Shown here: in pieces, positions 1 to 9,263 of the stretch
Numbering within the stretch: the stretch's first letter is position 1
Layout: each line of letters starts with the position of its first letter
Assembly (NCBI GenBank): GCA_029866155.1
Contig: JARWZW010000050.1
Coordinates: 1-64,000, forward strand
DNA length: 64,000 bases
Source of the DNA: Caulobacter sp.
GTDB taxonomy: Bacteria > Pseudomonadota > Alphaproteobacteria > Caulobacterales > Caulobacteraceae
Direction of reading: 5' to 3'
Program-made: the position numbers and the translations under genes
Notes under the pieces: generated by a model
What the model was told of the DNA's origin: nothing
Seen by the model: only the letters and a program-made list of their open reading frames with translations
Databases searched by the model: none

Positions 1-865
1 CCCTGGCGAAGTCCACGCCGCCCGGGGCCCTGACCCGACCGTGAACCGGGTCGAGATAGGCCGTCAGGGTATGCTGGCAGGCGTCCGGCTGTTCATAGAT
101 CTCCTTGACCATGAAGTGGCGGTGATTGCCCTTGTCCACCAAGGCCGTAGCGGCCGAGACAATCCTGACCGGGCGGTCGACGGCGGCGCCGGTCTGGTCG
201 AAGATCCGTGCTCCGGCGTCGTCGATGGCGACATAGTCGCCCTCCTCGAGATAGATCACCCGGTTGGTGAAGGGGCCGACGGCAAGGGCGTCGCTGCCCA
301 GGAACATCTCGCCCTGGCCCTCTCCGACGACCAGCGGACTGCCGCGCCGGGCGCCGAGGATCAGGCGGTCCTCGCCCTGGATCAGGATGGCCAGGGCATA
401 GGCTCCGGTGAGCCGGTCGAGGGTTGTCTTCAGGGCCGCCAGGGGCGTGTCGCCGGCCTCAAGCCTCTGGTCGATCAACTGGGCGATGACTTCGGTGTCG
501 GTGTCGCTTTCGAACTGCCGTCCGGCCGCTTTCAACTCCGCCTTCAGCTCGGCAAAATTCTCGATGATGCCGTTATGGACTAGGGTGACCCTGCCGGCCG
601 TATGAGGGTGGGCGTTGGGCACCGAGGGAACGCCATGGGTGGCCCAGCGGGTATGGCCGATGCCGACCGTCGATTCGATCGGCGCCTCTGACAGAACGTC
701 CTCAAGGGCGCGGATCTTACCCTTTGCCCTGCGGCGCTCCACCCGGCCATCGACGACGGCGGCGATACCGGCCGAGTCGTAGCCCCTGTATTCCAGCCGC
801 TTCAGGCTCTCGACGAGGCGCGCGGACACGGATGATTTGCCGACGATGCCAATGATGCCGCACAT
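1..865 (-). CDS. glmS: glutamine--fructose-6-phosphate aminotransferase, N-terminal part (runs off window edge)
   Basis: Reverse translation from ATG at 865 reads MCGIIGIVGKSSVSARLVESLKRLEYRGYDSAGIA...GHTRWATHG...HNGIIENF, the Ntn glutaminase domain of GlmS; not in the ORF track because it has no stop in the window. Confidence 0.95.
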   Translation of the reverse strand, partial: MCGIIGIVGKSSVSARLVESLKRLEYRGYDSAGIAAVVDGRVERRRAKGKIRALEDVLSEAPIESTVGIGHTRWATHGVPSVPNAHPHTAGRVTLVHNGIIENFAELKAELKAAGRQFESDTDTEVIAQLIDQRLEAGDTPLAALKTTLDRLTGAYALAILIQGEDRLILGARRGSPLVVGEGQGEMFLGSDALAVGPFTNRVIYLEEGDYVAIDDAGARIFDQTGAAVDRPVRIVSAATALVDKGNHRHFMVKEIYEQPDACQHTLTAYLDPVHGRVRAPGGVDFAR

Positions 866-1079
866 GGATTGATTCACCGACTGTTTCGACGCTGGCCCTA
901 CGCTCGCGCGGTTGGCGAAAGCGCTCTAGCACCCGGCAGGCTGCAGGCCGCATGAAAATGCGTTGCAAACTGTTGCGTGCTCAGGGGTTGATTGTGCCGA
1001 AACAGTTTGAAGACTTTCTTGTCTGGCGATGTCGGCGATGGAATGCCACATCGCGGGTTCGCCTTTGGGGAGATCAGTC

Positions 1080-2435
1080 ATGGCCAAGCGCTCATATTTC
1101 GGGACCGACGGAATCCGGGGCCTGGCCAATAGCCATCCGATGACGGCTGAAGTGGCCCTGCGGGTCGGCCTGGCGGCCGGAAAACTGTTCCGGACCGAGG
1201 CTGACCGTCGCCATCTGGTGGTCATCGGCAAGGACACCCGGCTGTCCGGCTACATGATCGAACCCGCCCTCGTCGCCGGGTTCACCAGCATGGGCATGGA
1301 TGTTCGCCTGTTCGGCCCCCTGCCGACGCCGGGCGTGGCCATGATGACCCGGTCGATGCGGGCCGATCTGGGGGTCATGATCAGCGCCTCCCACAACGCC
1401 TTTCATGACAATGGCATCAAGCTGTTCGGACCGGACGGCTACAAGCTCTCCGACCGCCGCGAGGCCGAGATCGAGGCCCATATGGACGAGGGCCTGCAGG
1501 ATGGCCTGGTCGGGTCGCGGGAACTGGGACGGGTGCTGCGTGTGGACGACGCCCAGGCCCGCTATGTCGAGATCGTCAAGGCGACCTTCCCCAAGAGCCT
1601 CAGCCTCAACGGGCTGCGAGTGGTCATCGATTGCGCCAACGGAGCGGCCTACAAGGTCGCGCCGAGCGTGCTTTACGAGCTCGGGGCCGAGGTCATCGAG
1701 CTGGGAGTTTCACCCAACGGCTTCAATATCAATGACCAGTGCGGATCGACCCATCCCTCGGCCATGGCGGCGGCGGTCAAGGAGTATCGCGCCGATATCG
1801 GCATCGCGCTGGACGGAGATGCGGACCGGGTAGCCATCTGCGACGAAGGCGGGCTGATTGTTGACGGCGACCAGATCATGGCAGTGATCGCCGGCGCCTG
1901 GGCGGCGGACCAGCGGCTCAGCGGCGGCGGCGTGGTCGCCACGGTCATGTCCAACCTCGGCCTCGAACGGTTCATGTCGGCGCGGGGCCTGACCCTCGAG
2001 CGCACCGGGGTCGGGGATCGCTATGTCATGGAGCGGATGCGCTCCGGGGGCTTCAACCTCGGCGGCGAACAGTCGGGCCATGTCATCCTGTCGGACTTTT
2101 CCACCACCGGCGACGGCCTGATTGCGGCGCTTCAGGTGCTGGCCGTCATGGTCCAGTCGGGCAAGCCGATGAGCGCCTTGGCGCGGCAGTTCGAACCGGT
2201 CCCGCAACTGCTGGAGAATGTCCGATTCAATCGCGGGGCCGAGCCCCTGAAGAATGCCGTGGTCCAGTCCGCCATAGCCGACGCAGAGCAGCAACTCCAT
2301 GGCAGCGGCCGCGTCCTAGTCCGCGCCTCGGGCACCGAGCCCCTGATCCGCGTCATGGCCGAGGGCGATGACGAGGCGCTGGTGACCCGGCTGGTCAGGG
2401 AGATAGCCGGCGCCGTCAGGGCGGCCGGCGGCTGA
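1080..2435 (+). CDS. glmM: phosphoglucosamine mutase
   Basis: [17 protein letters not shown]..., [18 protein letters not shown] (phosphoserine loop), [11 protein letters not shown] extends to 1029 but ATG 1080 fits the family N-terminus. Confidence 0.96.
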   Translation: MAKRSYFGTDGIRGLANSHPMTAEVALRVGLAAGKLFRTEADRRHLVVIGKDTRLSGYMIEPALVAGFTSMGMDVRLFGPLPTPGVAMMTRSMRADLGVMISASHNAFHDNGIKLFGPDGYKLSDRREAEIEAHMDEGLQDGLVGSRELGRVLRVDDAQARYVEIVKATFPKSLSLNGLRVVIDCANGAAYKVAPSVLYELGAEVIELGVSPNGFNINDQCGSTHPSAMAAAVKEYRADIGIALDGDADRVAICDEGGLIVDGDQIMAVIAGAWAADQRLSGGGVVATVMSNLGLERFMSARGLTLERTGVGDRYVMERMRSGGFNLGGEQSGHVILSDFSTTGDGLIAALQVLAVMVQSGKPMSALARQFEPVPQLLENVRFNRGAEPLKNAVVQSAIADAEQQLHGSGRVLVRASGTEPLIRVMAEGDDEALVTRLVREIAGAVRAAGG

Positions 2436-2448
2436 TCGCCGGATCAGG

Positions 2449-3489
2449 TCAGACTGTCGTCGCCTGTAAGGCGGACGGCGCAGGCCGCAGGGCGAGCAGG
2501 GCGAAGCTGGCCAGCCAGTGCTCGCCCATATAGTCGCCCGAAACATGGGGCAGGCTGGCGGCGAGATGGGTCCCGGCCGTTTCCATGGCCGCCGCGCCCG
2601 CCGGGTGATCAGGCGCCAGGGCGGCTGCAATGGCCTGCCAGCACCAGGCGCGGGACAGGTTCAGGCCATCCAGGTGCGCGATCTTTCCGTCACTGCGGTC
2701 GCTGACTGTCGCAGGGGCAAACAGGGTTTCAGGCTGTCGAAGCCGGGCGCGTGGCAGGAAGCTATCGAACCAGACGGTGAATTCCCGGGGCGGCAGGACC
2801 CGAACCATGAGGGCGGCTTCGACCAGGGTTGCGGACAGGAAGTCTTCGCCGGAAGGCTCCCAGGCCTGGGCCTCCCGGTCCTGGCCATACCAGTCCAGCG
2901 CCTTTGCCTTGAGCAGGGATAACAGGGACAGGTCGCCAGCCTGATCGGCATACTCCAGAAAGAGCCGCAGGGCGAAGGCGGTGCTGGAATGGACGCCGGT
3001 CCGGACCGGGTAGGTGGCCAGGGGCAGGTAGTCCCGAAATCTGCGGGCGAAGGCGTCGGCCAGGGGGGCCAGGGTCCCGGCCCAGGTCGCCGGATGCCGC
3101 AGCAACTCCGCCTGCAGCATCAACAGCCAGGCCCAGCCATAGGGTCGCTCGAACCCACGGGAGGTGGGCCGGAGGAGGTAGTTCCGCTCCGTCTCGACCT
3201 TTGCAGGGGTGAGGCTGTCGTCAAGCAGCGTCCGGATTTCGTCAGCCGGGGACATGGCTGGAAAGAGCCTCAGCAAGGTCGCCAGAAGCCAGTAGCCATG
3301 GACGCAACTATGCCAGTCATAGCTGCCGAAGAAGATCGGGTGATCGATTGTATGAGGCGCAATGTCGGCCTCTGACCCGAACACGTGGTCGGCCTTGTGC
3401 GGATAGGGGCGCGTCACATGTCCGAGGGCGATTTTTGCCAGGCGGCTGGCCAGGCCCGGGGTCAGATCAGCGACGGAAGACAAGAACAT
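2449..3489 (-). CDS. DUF2891 family protein
   Basis: HTIDHPIFFGSYDWHSCVHGYWLLATLLRLFP and downstream sequence resemble DUF2891; overlaps the end of the DUF979 gene. Confidence 0.8.
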   Translation of the reverse strand: MFLSSVADLTPGLASRLAKIALGHVTRPYPHKADHVFGSEADIAPHTIDHPIFFGSYDWHSCVHGYWLLATLLRLFPAMSPADEIRTLLDDSLTPAKVETERNYLLRPTSRGFERPYGWAWLLMLQAELLRHPATWAGTLAPLADAFARRFRDYLPLATYPVRTGVHSSTAFALRLFLEYADQAGDLSLLSLLKAKALDWYGQDREAQAWEPSGEDFLSATLVEAALMVRVLPPREFTVWFDSFLPRARLRQPETLFAPATVSDRSDGKIAHLDGLNLSRAWCWQAIAAALAPDHPAGAAAMETAGTHLAASLPHVSGDYMGEHWLASFALLALRPAPSALQATTV

Positions 3490-4426
3490 ACATCAGGACC
3501 GTATTGGCGCCGAGGATCATCAGGGCGGTGGGGAACTGCGCGCGGATGACGCCATACCGATCCTTGAGGTCAAGAAGGGCGGCGGGCACCAGGTTGAAGT
3601 TGGCGGCCATGGGCGTCATCAGGGTTCCGCAGAAGCCCGACAGCATGCCGATCGCCGCCATGATGGCCGGGTCGCCTCCATAGCGGCTGACGATGAGCGG
3701 CAGGCCGATGCCGGCCGTCATCACCGGGAAGGCGGCGAAGGCGTTGCCCATGATGATGGTGAACAGGGTCATGCCGAAGGTATAGGCGACGACTGACACA
3801 AGCGGGCCGCTATCGCCGATCCAGGCGCCGGCCAGATGTCCGACAATCTGGCCGACACCGGCGGCCAGAAAGACGGCGCCCAAGGCGGCCAGCATCTGGG
3901 GCAGAAGCGCAGCCGGCCCGACCGTGTCCAGCAGTCGTCGACCTTCCTGAAGCGGGGTCATCAGCTTCGGGCGCAGCATGATCATGGCCAGACCCAGTGA
4001 CAACAGTATGCCGAGCACCAGGGAAACCAGGGTCGAGTGTTTGGGATCGACCAGGGGCTGCCCCCCGATCGACAGGCTCTTGAACAGGAAGCTGCCGACG
4101 AGGGTGACAATGGGGATCAGCAGGGCCGGCAGGAACAGTCTCGCGCCAAATCGTTGCGCACTTTCCTTGCGGTCCTCCGCCGTTGTGGCGGAGGAGGCGC
4201 CGCGGCCGACCATGCCAAAGCCCGCCAACAGGGCCAGGGCCAGGACCAGCAGGCCGTTGAGCAGATCACTGAGATAGGAGCCGAACAGGAAGCTGCCGGC
4301 CAGTAGCCCCCAGAAGGCGAAGTTTCCGAAGCGCCTTGGGTTGGTTTTGTCCAACGCGCTGACGCTCGACATGGCGGCGAAGAACAGCCCTCCCACGACA
4401 TAGAGCAGATCAAGGCCGATCATCAT
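3467..4426 (-). CDS. DUF979 family membrane protein (putative permease subunit)
   Basis: MMIGLDLLYVVGGLFFAAMSSVSALDKTNPRRFGNFAFWGLLAGSFLFGSYLSDLLNG; many TM segments; overlaps the DUF969 gene by 4 bp. Confidence 0.82.
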   Translation of the reverse strand: MMIGLDLLYVVGGLFFAAMSSVSALDKTNPRRFGNFAFWGLLAGSFLFGSYLSDLLNGLLVLALALLAGFGMVGRGASSATTAEDRKESAQRFGARLFLPALLIPIVTLVGSFLFKSLSIGGQPLVDPKHSTLVSLVLGILLSLGLAMIMLRPKLMTPLQEGRRLLDTVGPAALLPQMLAALGAVFLAAGVGQIVGHLAGAWIGDSGPLVSVVAYTFGMTLFTIIMGNAFAAFPVMTAGIGLPLIVSRYGGDPAIMAAIGMLSGFCGTLMTPMAANFNLVPAALLDLKDRYGVIRAQFPTALMILGANTVLMYVLVFRR

Positions 4427-5106
4427 TCGCGGTCCGGCTGGACCGCCCGCGCGATCTTGCCATCAAGCAGCCAGAGCCGAACGCCGTGAATCAACAGGGC
4501 GCAGACGGCCGTGGGGATCGCCCAGACCGACAGCGACAGGGGCTCGACCACGATCCCGTTGGTTTCCAGAAAGCCCTTGATCAACAGGATGGATGCTATG
4601 GCGATGAAGATATCTTCGCCGAAGAACAGCCCGATGTTGTCGGTCGCCGCGGCCTGCGCCCGGATCGATTGCTGGAGACCGTCAGGCAGGGCGCCATGGC
4701 GCGCTTCCGCCGCAGCCTCGGCCATGGGGGCGATCAGGGGGCGAACCATCTGGGGGTGACCGCCCAGCGACGTCAGGCCAAGGGCGGAAGTGATCTGGCG
4801 AATGACCAGATAAAGCAGCAACAGTCGGCCGGTGGTCGCCCCCCGCACCCGGGCGATCAGACTACGGGCCTTTTCCTGCAGGCCGGCCTGCTCAAGCAGC
4901 CCGATGACCGGCAGGATCAGCCAGACCAGGCTGATATAGCGGTTGTCCTTGAAGGCCTTTCCGAAGGCGGCGATGACGTCAGATGGGCTGATGCCGGCCG
5001 CGACGCCTGTGACGCCAGCTGCGGTCACGATCACCAGCAAGGGGTTCAGGCGCGCGATAAAGCCCGCCACCACCACAGCTATGCCCAGCAGGGGCCAAAG
5101 GTTCAT
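4423..5106 (-). CDS. DUF969 family membrane protein (putative permease subunit)
   Basis: MNLWPLLGIAVVVAGFIARLNPLLVIVTAAGVTGVAAGISP; multi-TM, paired with DUF979. Confidence 0.82.
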   Translation of the reverse strand: MNLWPLLGIAVVVAGFIARLNPLLVIVTAAGVTGVAAGISPSDVIAAFGKAFKDNRYISLVWLILPVIGLLEQAGLQEKARSLIARVRGATTGRLLLLYLVIRQITSALGLTSLGGHPQMVRPLIAPMAEAAAEARHGALPDGLQQSIRAQAAATDNIGLFFGEDIFIAIASILLIKGFLETNGIVVEPLSLSVWAIPTAVCALLIHGVRLWLLDGKIARAVQPDRE

Positions 5107-5189
5107 GCGGACGCCTCCCCAAGTCCTGCAGACTCAGGGGAGTCTCGCCGAACGTCCACCGTCGACGACATTCAGCCCCCGATCCTGGA

Positions 5190-6752
5190 TCAGACTTCCT
5201 GGTTATAGGCGCCGATTTCAGGATACTTGCCGAGGCGCGGCTTAACTTCCTGATGGAACAGGGCGCGCATGTCGTCAGCGGAAAGGGTGCTCTCGACAAC
5301 GACGACCACTTCCGGCTTGTTGGACGACGCCCGGACCAGGACCCAGCTGCCGTCATCCAGGGCGACCCGGACGCCGTTGACCGTGATCACGTCCCGGATG
5401 CCGCGACCCAGAATCTGGCCGCCGGCCGCCGCCAGGGCCTGGTATTCAGCCACGACCCGCTCGACCACGCCATATTTGACCTCATCGCCGCAGTGCGGGC
5501 TCATGGTCAGGGAAGTGAAGGCCACCGGCAGGGCGTCCTTCATCTGACTGAGGGTCTTGTCCGAATTGCGGTCCAGCATGGCCAGGATGGCCGCCGCCGC
5601 CGTCAGGCCGCAGTCGTAGCCGCGGCCAAGGGGCTCGTTCAGGAAGAAGTGGCCGCTCTTTTCGAACCCGGCCAAGGCCCCCAGTTCCGCCGACTTGCGC
5701 TTGATGTAGCTGTGGCCGGTCTTCCAGTAGACGGTGGTGCAGCCATTGGCCGCCAGGATCGGGTCGGTAGCGTAGAGCCCGGTGGATTTGACATCGACAA
5801 CGAAGGTCGAGCACGGGTTCATGGGCGCCAGATCGCGGGCCAGCATCAAGCCGATCTTGTCGGCGAAGATCTCCTCGCCCGTATTGTCCACCACGCCGCA
5901 GCGATCGCCATCGCCGTCGAAGCCAAGGGCCAGATCGGCGCCGAATTCCTTTACCGCATGCGCCATGGCGTGCAGCATCTCGGAATCTTCGGGGTTGGGA
6001 TTGTATTTGGGAAAGGTCCAGTCGAGGCTGCAGTCCATCTCATAGACAACTGCCACGCCCATCCGCCGGAGGGCGTCCGGAATGAAGGCCCCGGCCGTGC
6101 CATTGCCGCAGGCCGCCACGACCTTGAGGGGGCGGGTCAGGGAGGCCCGCCGTGAAACATCGGCGATATAGCGTTCCGCCATGCCCTCGATCCGGGTCAG
6201 TTTGCCGCCATCCCGTGGCGTGAAGCGGCCGTTCAGGACGATGTCCTTCAGGGCTCCCATTTCTTCCGGGCCGAAGGTCAGGGGACGGGCCGCGCCCATC
6301 TTGACGCCGGTCCAGCCATTCTCGTTGTGGCTGGCGGTCACCATGGCCACGCAGGGCGCATCCAGGTCGAATTGTGCGTAATAGGCCGTCGGAGACAGGG
6401 CGAGGCCGATATCCAGCACTTCGCAACCGGCCTCGATCAGACCAAGAGCCAGAGCCTGCTTGATCGACAGGGAGTAGGACCGGAAATCATGTCCAACCAC
6501 GATCCGCTGGTGTCCGAGCGACTGGATATAGGTTCCGAGACCAAGGCCCAGGGCCTGGATTCCCAATAGATTGATGTCCGGCCCGAACAGCCATCGGGCG
6601 TCATATTCCCGGAAGCCGGTCGCCTTGACGAGCGGTTCGTTCTCGTAGGCGAAGGTGTTGGGCAGGAGGTCGGCGCGAGGAAGAAAGGGCATGCGAACTG
6701 GCTCCGGTACGGACACGGCGGCGGGTGTAGGCCTTGTGGTCACGAGCGGCAA
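5190..6752 (-). CDS. phosphomannomutase/phosphoglucomutase
   Basis: VTASHNENGWTGVKMG, GFDGDGDRCGVVD, KTGHSYIKRK; alternative start ATG at 6692. Confidence 0.92.
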   Translation of the reverse strand: MPLVTTRPTPAAVSVPEPVRMPFLPRADLLPNTFAYENEPLVKATGFREYDARWLFGPDINLLGIQALGLGLGTYIQSLGHQRIVVGHDFRSYSLSIKQALALGLIEAGCEVLDIGLALSPTAYYAQFDLDAPCVAMVTASHNENGWTGVKMGAARPLTFGPEEMGALKDIVLNGRFTPRDGGKLTRIEGMAERYIADVSRRASLTRPLKVVAACGNGTAGAFIPDALRRMGVAVVYEMDCSLDWTFPKYNPNPEDSEMLHAMAHAVKEFGADLALGFDGDGDRCGVVDNTGEEIFADKIGLMLARDLAPMNPCSTFVVDVKSTGLYATDPILAANGCTTVYWKTGHSYIKRKSAELGALAGFEKSGHFFLNEPLGRGYDCGLTAAAAILAMLDRNSDKTLSQMKDALPVAFTSLTMSPHCGDEVKYGVVERVVAEYQALAAAGGQILGRGIRDVITVNGVRVALDDGSWVLVRASSNKPEVVVVVESTLSADDMRALFHQEVKPRLGKYPEIGAYNQEV

Positions 6753-6803
6753 TCGTGAGTTGGTCCAGGCCCGTCATTTGTCGGTCGGCCGCTTGCAAAA
6801 GGA

Positions 6804-7760
6804 TCAGATCACCCCGGCGCTCAGGACGTCATGGACGTGCAGTACGCCGACCGGCTTGCCCTGGGCGATGACGAAGAGGACGGTGATCCGGCTTTCGTTC
6901 ATGATGCGGGCTGCATCTGCCGCCAGGGAGTCCTCGGTCAAGGCCTTGGGGTTGCGGGTCATGATGTCGGCGATAGTCTTGGTCCCCAGGCCCTCGAAAT
7001 TCCGTCGCAGGTCTCCATCCGTAACCACGCCGATCAGGACGCCAGCCTCGTCGACGATCCCGACGACCCCGAGGCCCCGTTCGGTCATGACCCGGACAGC
7101 TTCCGGCATGGGGGTGTCGCTGGAGGTCAAGGGGGCCTCCTCCAGACGGTGCATGAGGTCGCCCACGGTTCTCAGCATGGCGCCCAGCTTTCCGCCCGGG
7201 TGAAAGACATGGAAGTCCTTGGGGGTGAACCCCCGGCGCTCCAGCAGGGCCACCGCAAGTGCGTCGCCCAGGGCCATCTGCTGGGTGGTCGAGGTCGTCG
7301 GCGCGTTCAGCTCCCCTGTCGCCTCCGGCGAGTCCGATAGGCGCAGGATCACGGTCGAGGCCTTGCCCAGGGCGCTTTCCGGGTTGGCGGTCATGCCGAT
7401 CAGGGGAATGTCGAACCGGCGGCAATAGGCGATGAAATCCGAAAGCTCGCGAACCTCGCCCGATTTTGACAGGGCGAGTACAACATCTTCGCTGCCCACC
7501 ATGCCCAGATCGCCATGGCTCGCCTCGGCGGCGTGCACAAACATGGCCTGGGTTCCCGTTGAGGCCAGAGTCGCCGTGATCTTCCGGGCGACGTGGCCGG
7601 ACTTTCCGATGCCGGTGCAGACCACCCGGCCGCGGGCGGCGTAGAGAAGTTCGACAGCTGCGGCGAAGGGCTGACCCAGTTCCTCCGCCATCAGGCTCAG
7701 CGCTTCGGACTCGATGGTCAGCACGCGGCGACCGGCGGCGATGGATTGCTGATCGATCAT
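6804..7760 (-). CDS. kdsD: D-arabinose-5-phosphate isomerase (KpsF/GutQ family; SIS + CBS domains)
   Basis: VVCTGIGKSGHVARKITATLASTGTQAMFVHAAEASHGDLGM, C-terminal CBS pair. Confidence 0.92.
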   Translation of the reverse strand: MIDQQSIAAGRRVLTIESEALSLMAEELGQPFAAAVELLYAARGRVVCTGIGKSGHVARKITATLASTGTQAMFVHAAEASHGDLGMVGSEDVVLALSKSGEVRELSDFIAYCRRFDIPLIGMTANPESALGKASTVILRLSDSPEATGELNAPTTSTTQQMALGDALAVALLERRGFTPKDFHVFHPGGKLGAMLRTVGDLMHRLEEAPLTSSDTPMPEAVRVMTERGLGVVGIVDEAGVLIGVVTDGDLRRNFEGLGTKTIADIMTRNPKALTEDSLAADAARIMNESRITVLFVIAQGKPVGVLHVHDVLSAGVI

Positions 7761-7919
7761 TGGGTGAGCCTGGGGGCTGGAATCGCTGCACCGGTGGACT
7801 GCGGATGCCCAAAAGGCGCCGGTGAAGGTATGCCCTGTCCCTGGGGCCAGACCAGGGCCAGAAGCACCATCCCGACCGTCAATGTGGCCGCAAGCGGATA
7901 GAAAAAGCGATCTCTCATA
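7757..7919 (-). CDS. small single-TM hypothetical protein
   Basis: MRDRFFYPLAATLTVGMVLLALVWPQGQGIPSPAPFGHPQSTGAAIPAPRLTQ; its stop overlaps the kdsD start (ATGA), implying coupling; part of ORF 7757..8176. Confidence 0.5.
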
Positions 7920-8030
7920 CGGTCGATATAGCTGATTGCGGCGGTCTGGGGAGAGGATTCAGTCCAAACGGGAGCAGGCCGCCCTGCATCGCCTTGACCA
8001 TTCCCGCTTCTCGCCTTAGCGCACAGGCCC

Positions 8031-8744
8031 ATGTCGACACTTGTCCTGCTTCGCCACGGCCAGAGCCAGTGGAACCTCGAAAATCGCTTCACCGGCTGGG
8101 TGGATGTCGATCTCACGGCTGAAGGTGAGCTCCAGGCGCAGCGCGCCGGAGCCCTGCTCAAGGCAGCCGGGATCACGATAGACCGGGCCTATACATCGGT
8201 CCTGACCCGCGCCATCCGGACCGGCGCCCTGGCGATGGAGGCAGCCGGTCAGTCCGATCTCGTCTTCGTCCGGGATTGGCGGTTGAACGAGCGCCATTAC
8301 GGCGGTCTGACAGGCCTGAACAAGGCGGAGACGGCTGAAAAACACGGCGATGCCCAGGTCACCATCTGGCGTCGCTCCTACGACGTTCCGCCGCCGCCGC
8401 TGGCGCCCGGCGGCGCCTATGACTTCACGACCGACATCCGGTACGCCGGCAAGGCGATCCCCGACACCGAGAGCCTCAAGACGACTCTGGACCGGGTCGA
8501 GCCCTACTGGACCTCGGAAATTGCGCCGCATCTGAAGGCCGGGGACACGGTTCTGGCGGCGGCCCATGGCAATTCGCTCCGCGCCATTGTCAAGCTGCTG
8601 TTCGCCGTTCCGGATGACCAGATCGTCGGTGTCGAAATTCCCACGGGCAATCCTCTGGTCATAGAACTGGACACCGGCCTGAAGCCGGTCTCGGCTCGTT
8701 ATCTGGACGAGGACCGGGCGCAAGCCCTGCCCGGCATCGGTTGA
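8031..8744 (+). CDS. gpmA: 2,3-bisphosphoglycerate-dependent phosphoglycerate mutase
   Basis: MSTLVLLRHGQSQWNLENRFTGWVDVDLT...RLNERHYGGLTGLNKAE, AAHGNSLRA. Confidence 0.97.
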   Translation: MSTLVLLRHGQSQWNLENRFTGWVDVDLTAEGELQAQRAGALLKAAGITIDRAYTSVLTRAIRTGALAMEAAGQSDLVFVRDWRLNERHYGGLTGLNKAETAEKHGDAQVTIWRRSYDVPPPPLAPGGAYDFTTDIRYAGKAIPDTESLKTTLDRVEPYWTSEIAPHLKAGDTVLAAAHGNSLRAIVKLLFAVPDDQIVGVEIPTGNPLVIELDTGLKPVSARYLDEDRAQALPGIG

Positions 8745-9211
8745 GCGACGACAGCCACATGCGCGCCGCCGTAGAGGCGGCACGGATCAATCTTGGCCTG
8801 ACCTCGCCAAATCCGGTGGTCGGCTGCGTTTTGGTGCGAGATGGAAAGATCGTCGGCAAGGCCGCCACCGCAGCCGGCGGACGCCCCCATGCCGAGGACC
8901 AGGCCCTGGTCCAGGCCGGCAGCCTGGCGCGCGGGGCCACGGCCTACGTCACCCTCGAGCCCTGCGGCGCCCGGTCGTCCGGCGGCGTCGCCTGCGCCGA
9001 CCTGCTGATTGCAGCGGGTGTCGTCAGGGTGGTGGTGGCCTGTGAAGACCCTTCCCCCTTTGCGTCCGGGCGCGGTTCGGAGCGGCTGACCGCAGCCGGA
9101 ATTGTGGTCGAGACCGGTCTTCTTTCCGGCTGGGTTCTCGACAGCCTCGATTATTGGGCCTGGTTCCGAAGCCAGTCATTGGCCATGCCGCAGCGGACCG
9201 ATCGCACGTAA
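8741..9211 (+). CDS. stand-alone RibD-type deaminase domain protein
   Basis: INLGLTSPNPVVGCVLVRDG, RPHAEDQAL, PCGARSSGGVACADLL zinc-site motifs; no reductase domain; TTG at 8741 or ATG at 8759. Confidence 0.8.
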   Translation: MSDDSHMRAAVEAARINLGLTSPNPVVGCVLVRDGKIVGKAATAAGGRPHAEDQALVQAGSLARGATAYVTLEPCGARSSGGVACADLLIAAGVVRVVVACEDPSPFASGRGSERLTAAGIVVETGLLSGWVLDSLDYWAWFRSQSLAMPQRTDRT

Positions 9212-9263
9212 GCGGAAGATTAAGCATATTGCGTCTAGGCTTCGGATCGAAGGAGCCCTGCGC

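Noticed and set aside
866-1079. Possible glmS ribozyme or riboswitch near glmS
   Set aside because: No ribozyme core recognised; glmS ribozymes are characteristic of Gram-positive lineages.
5253-6155. 300-aa plus-strand ORF
   Set aside because: Antisense to the phosphomannomutase/phosphoglucomutase gene.
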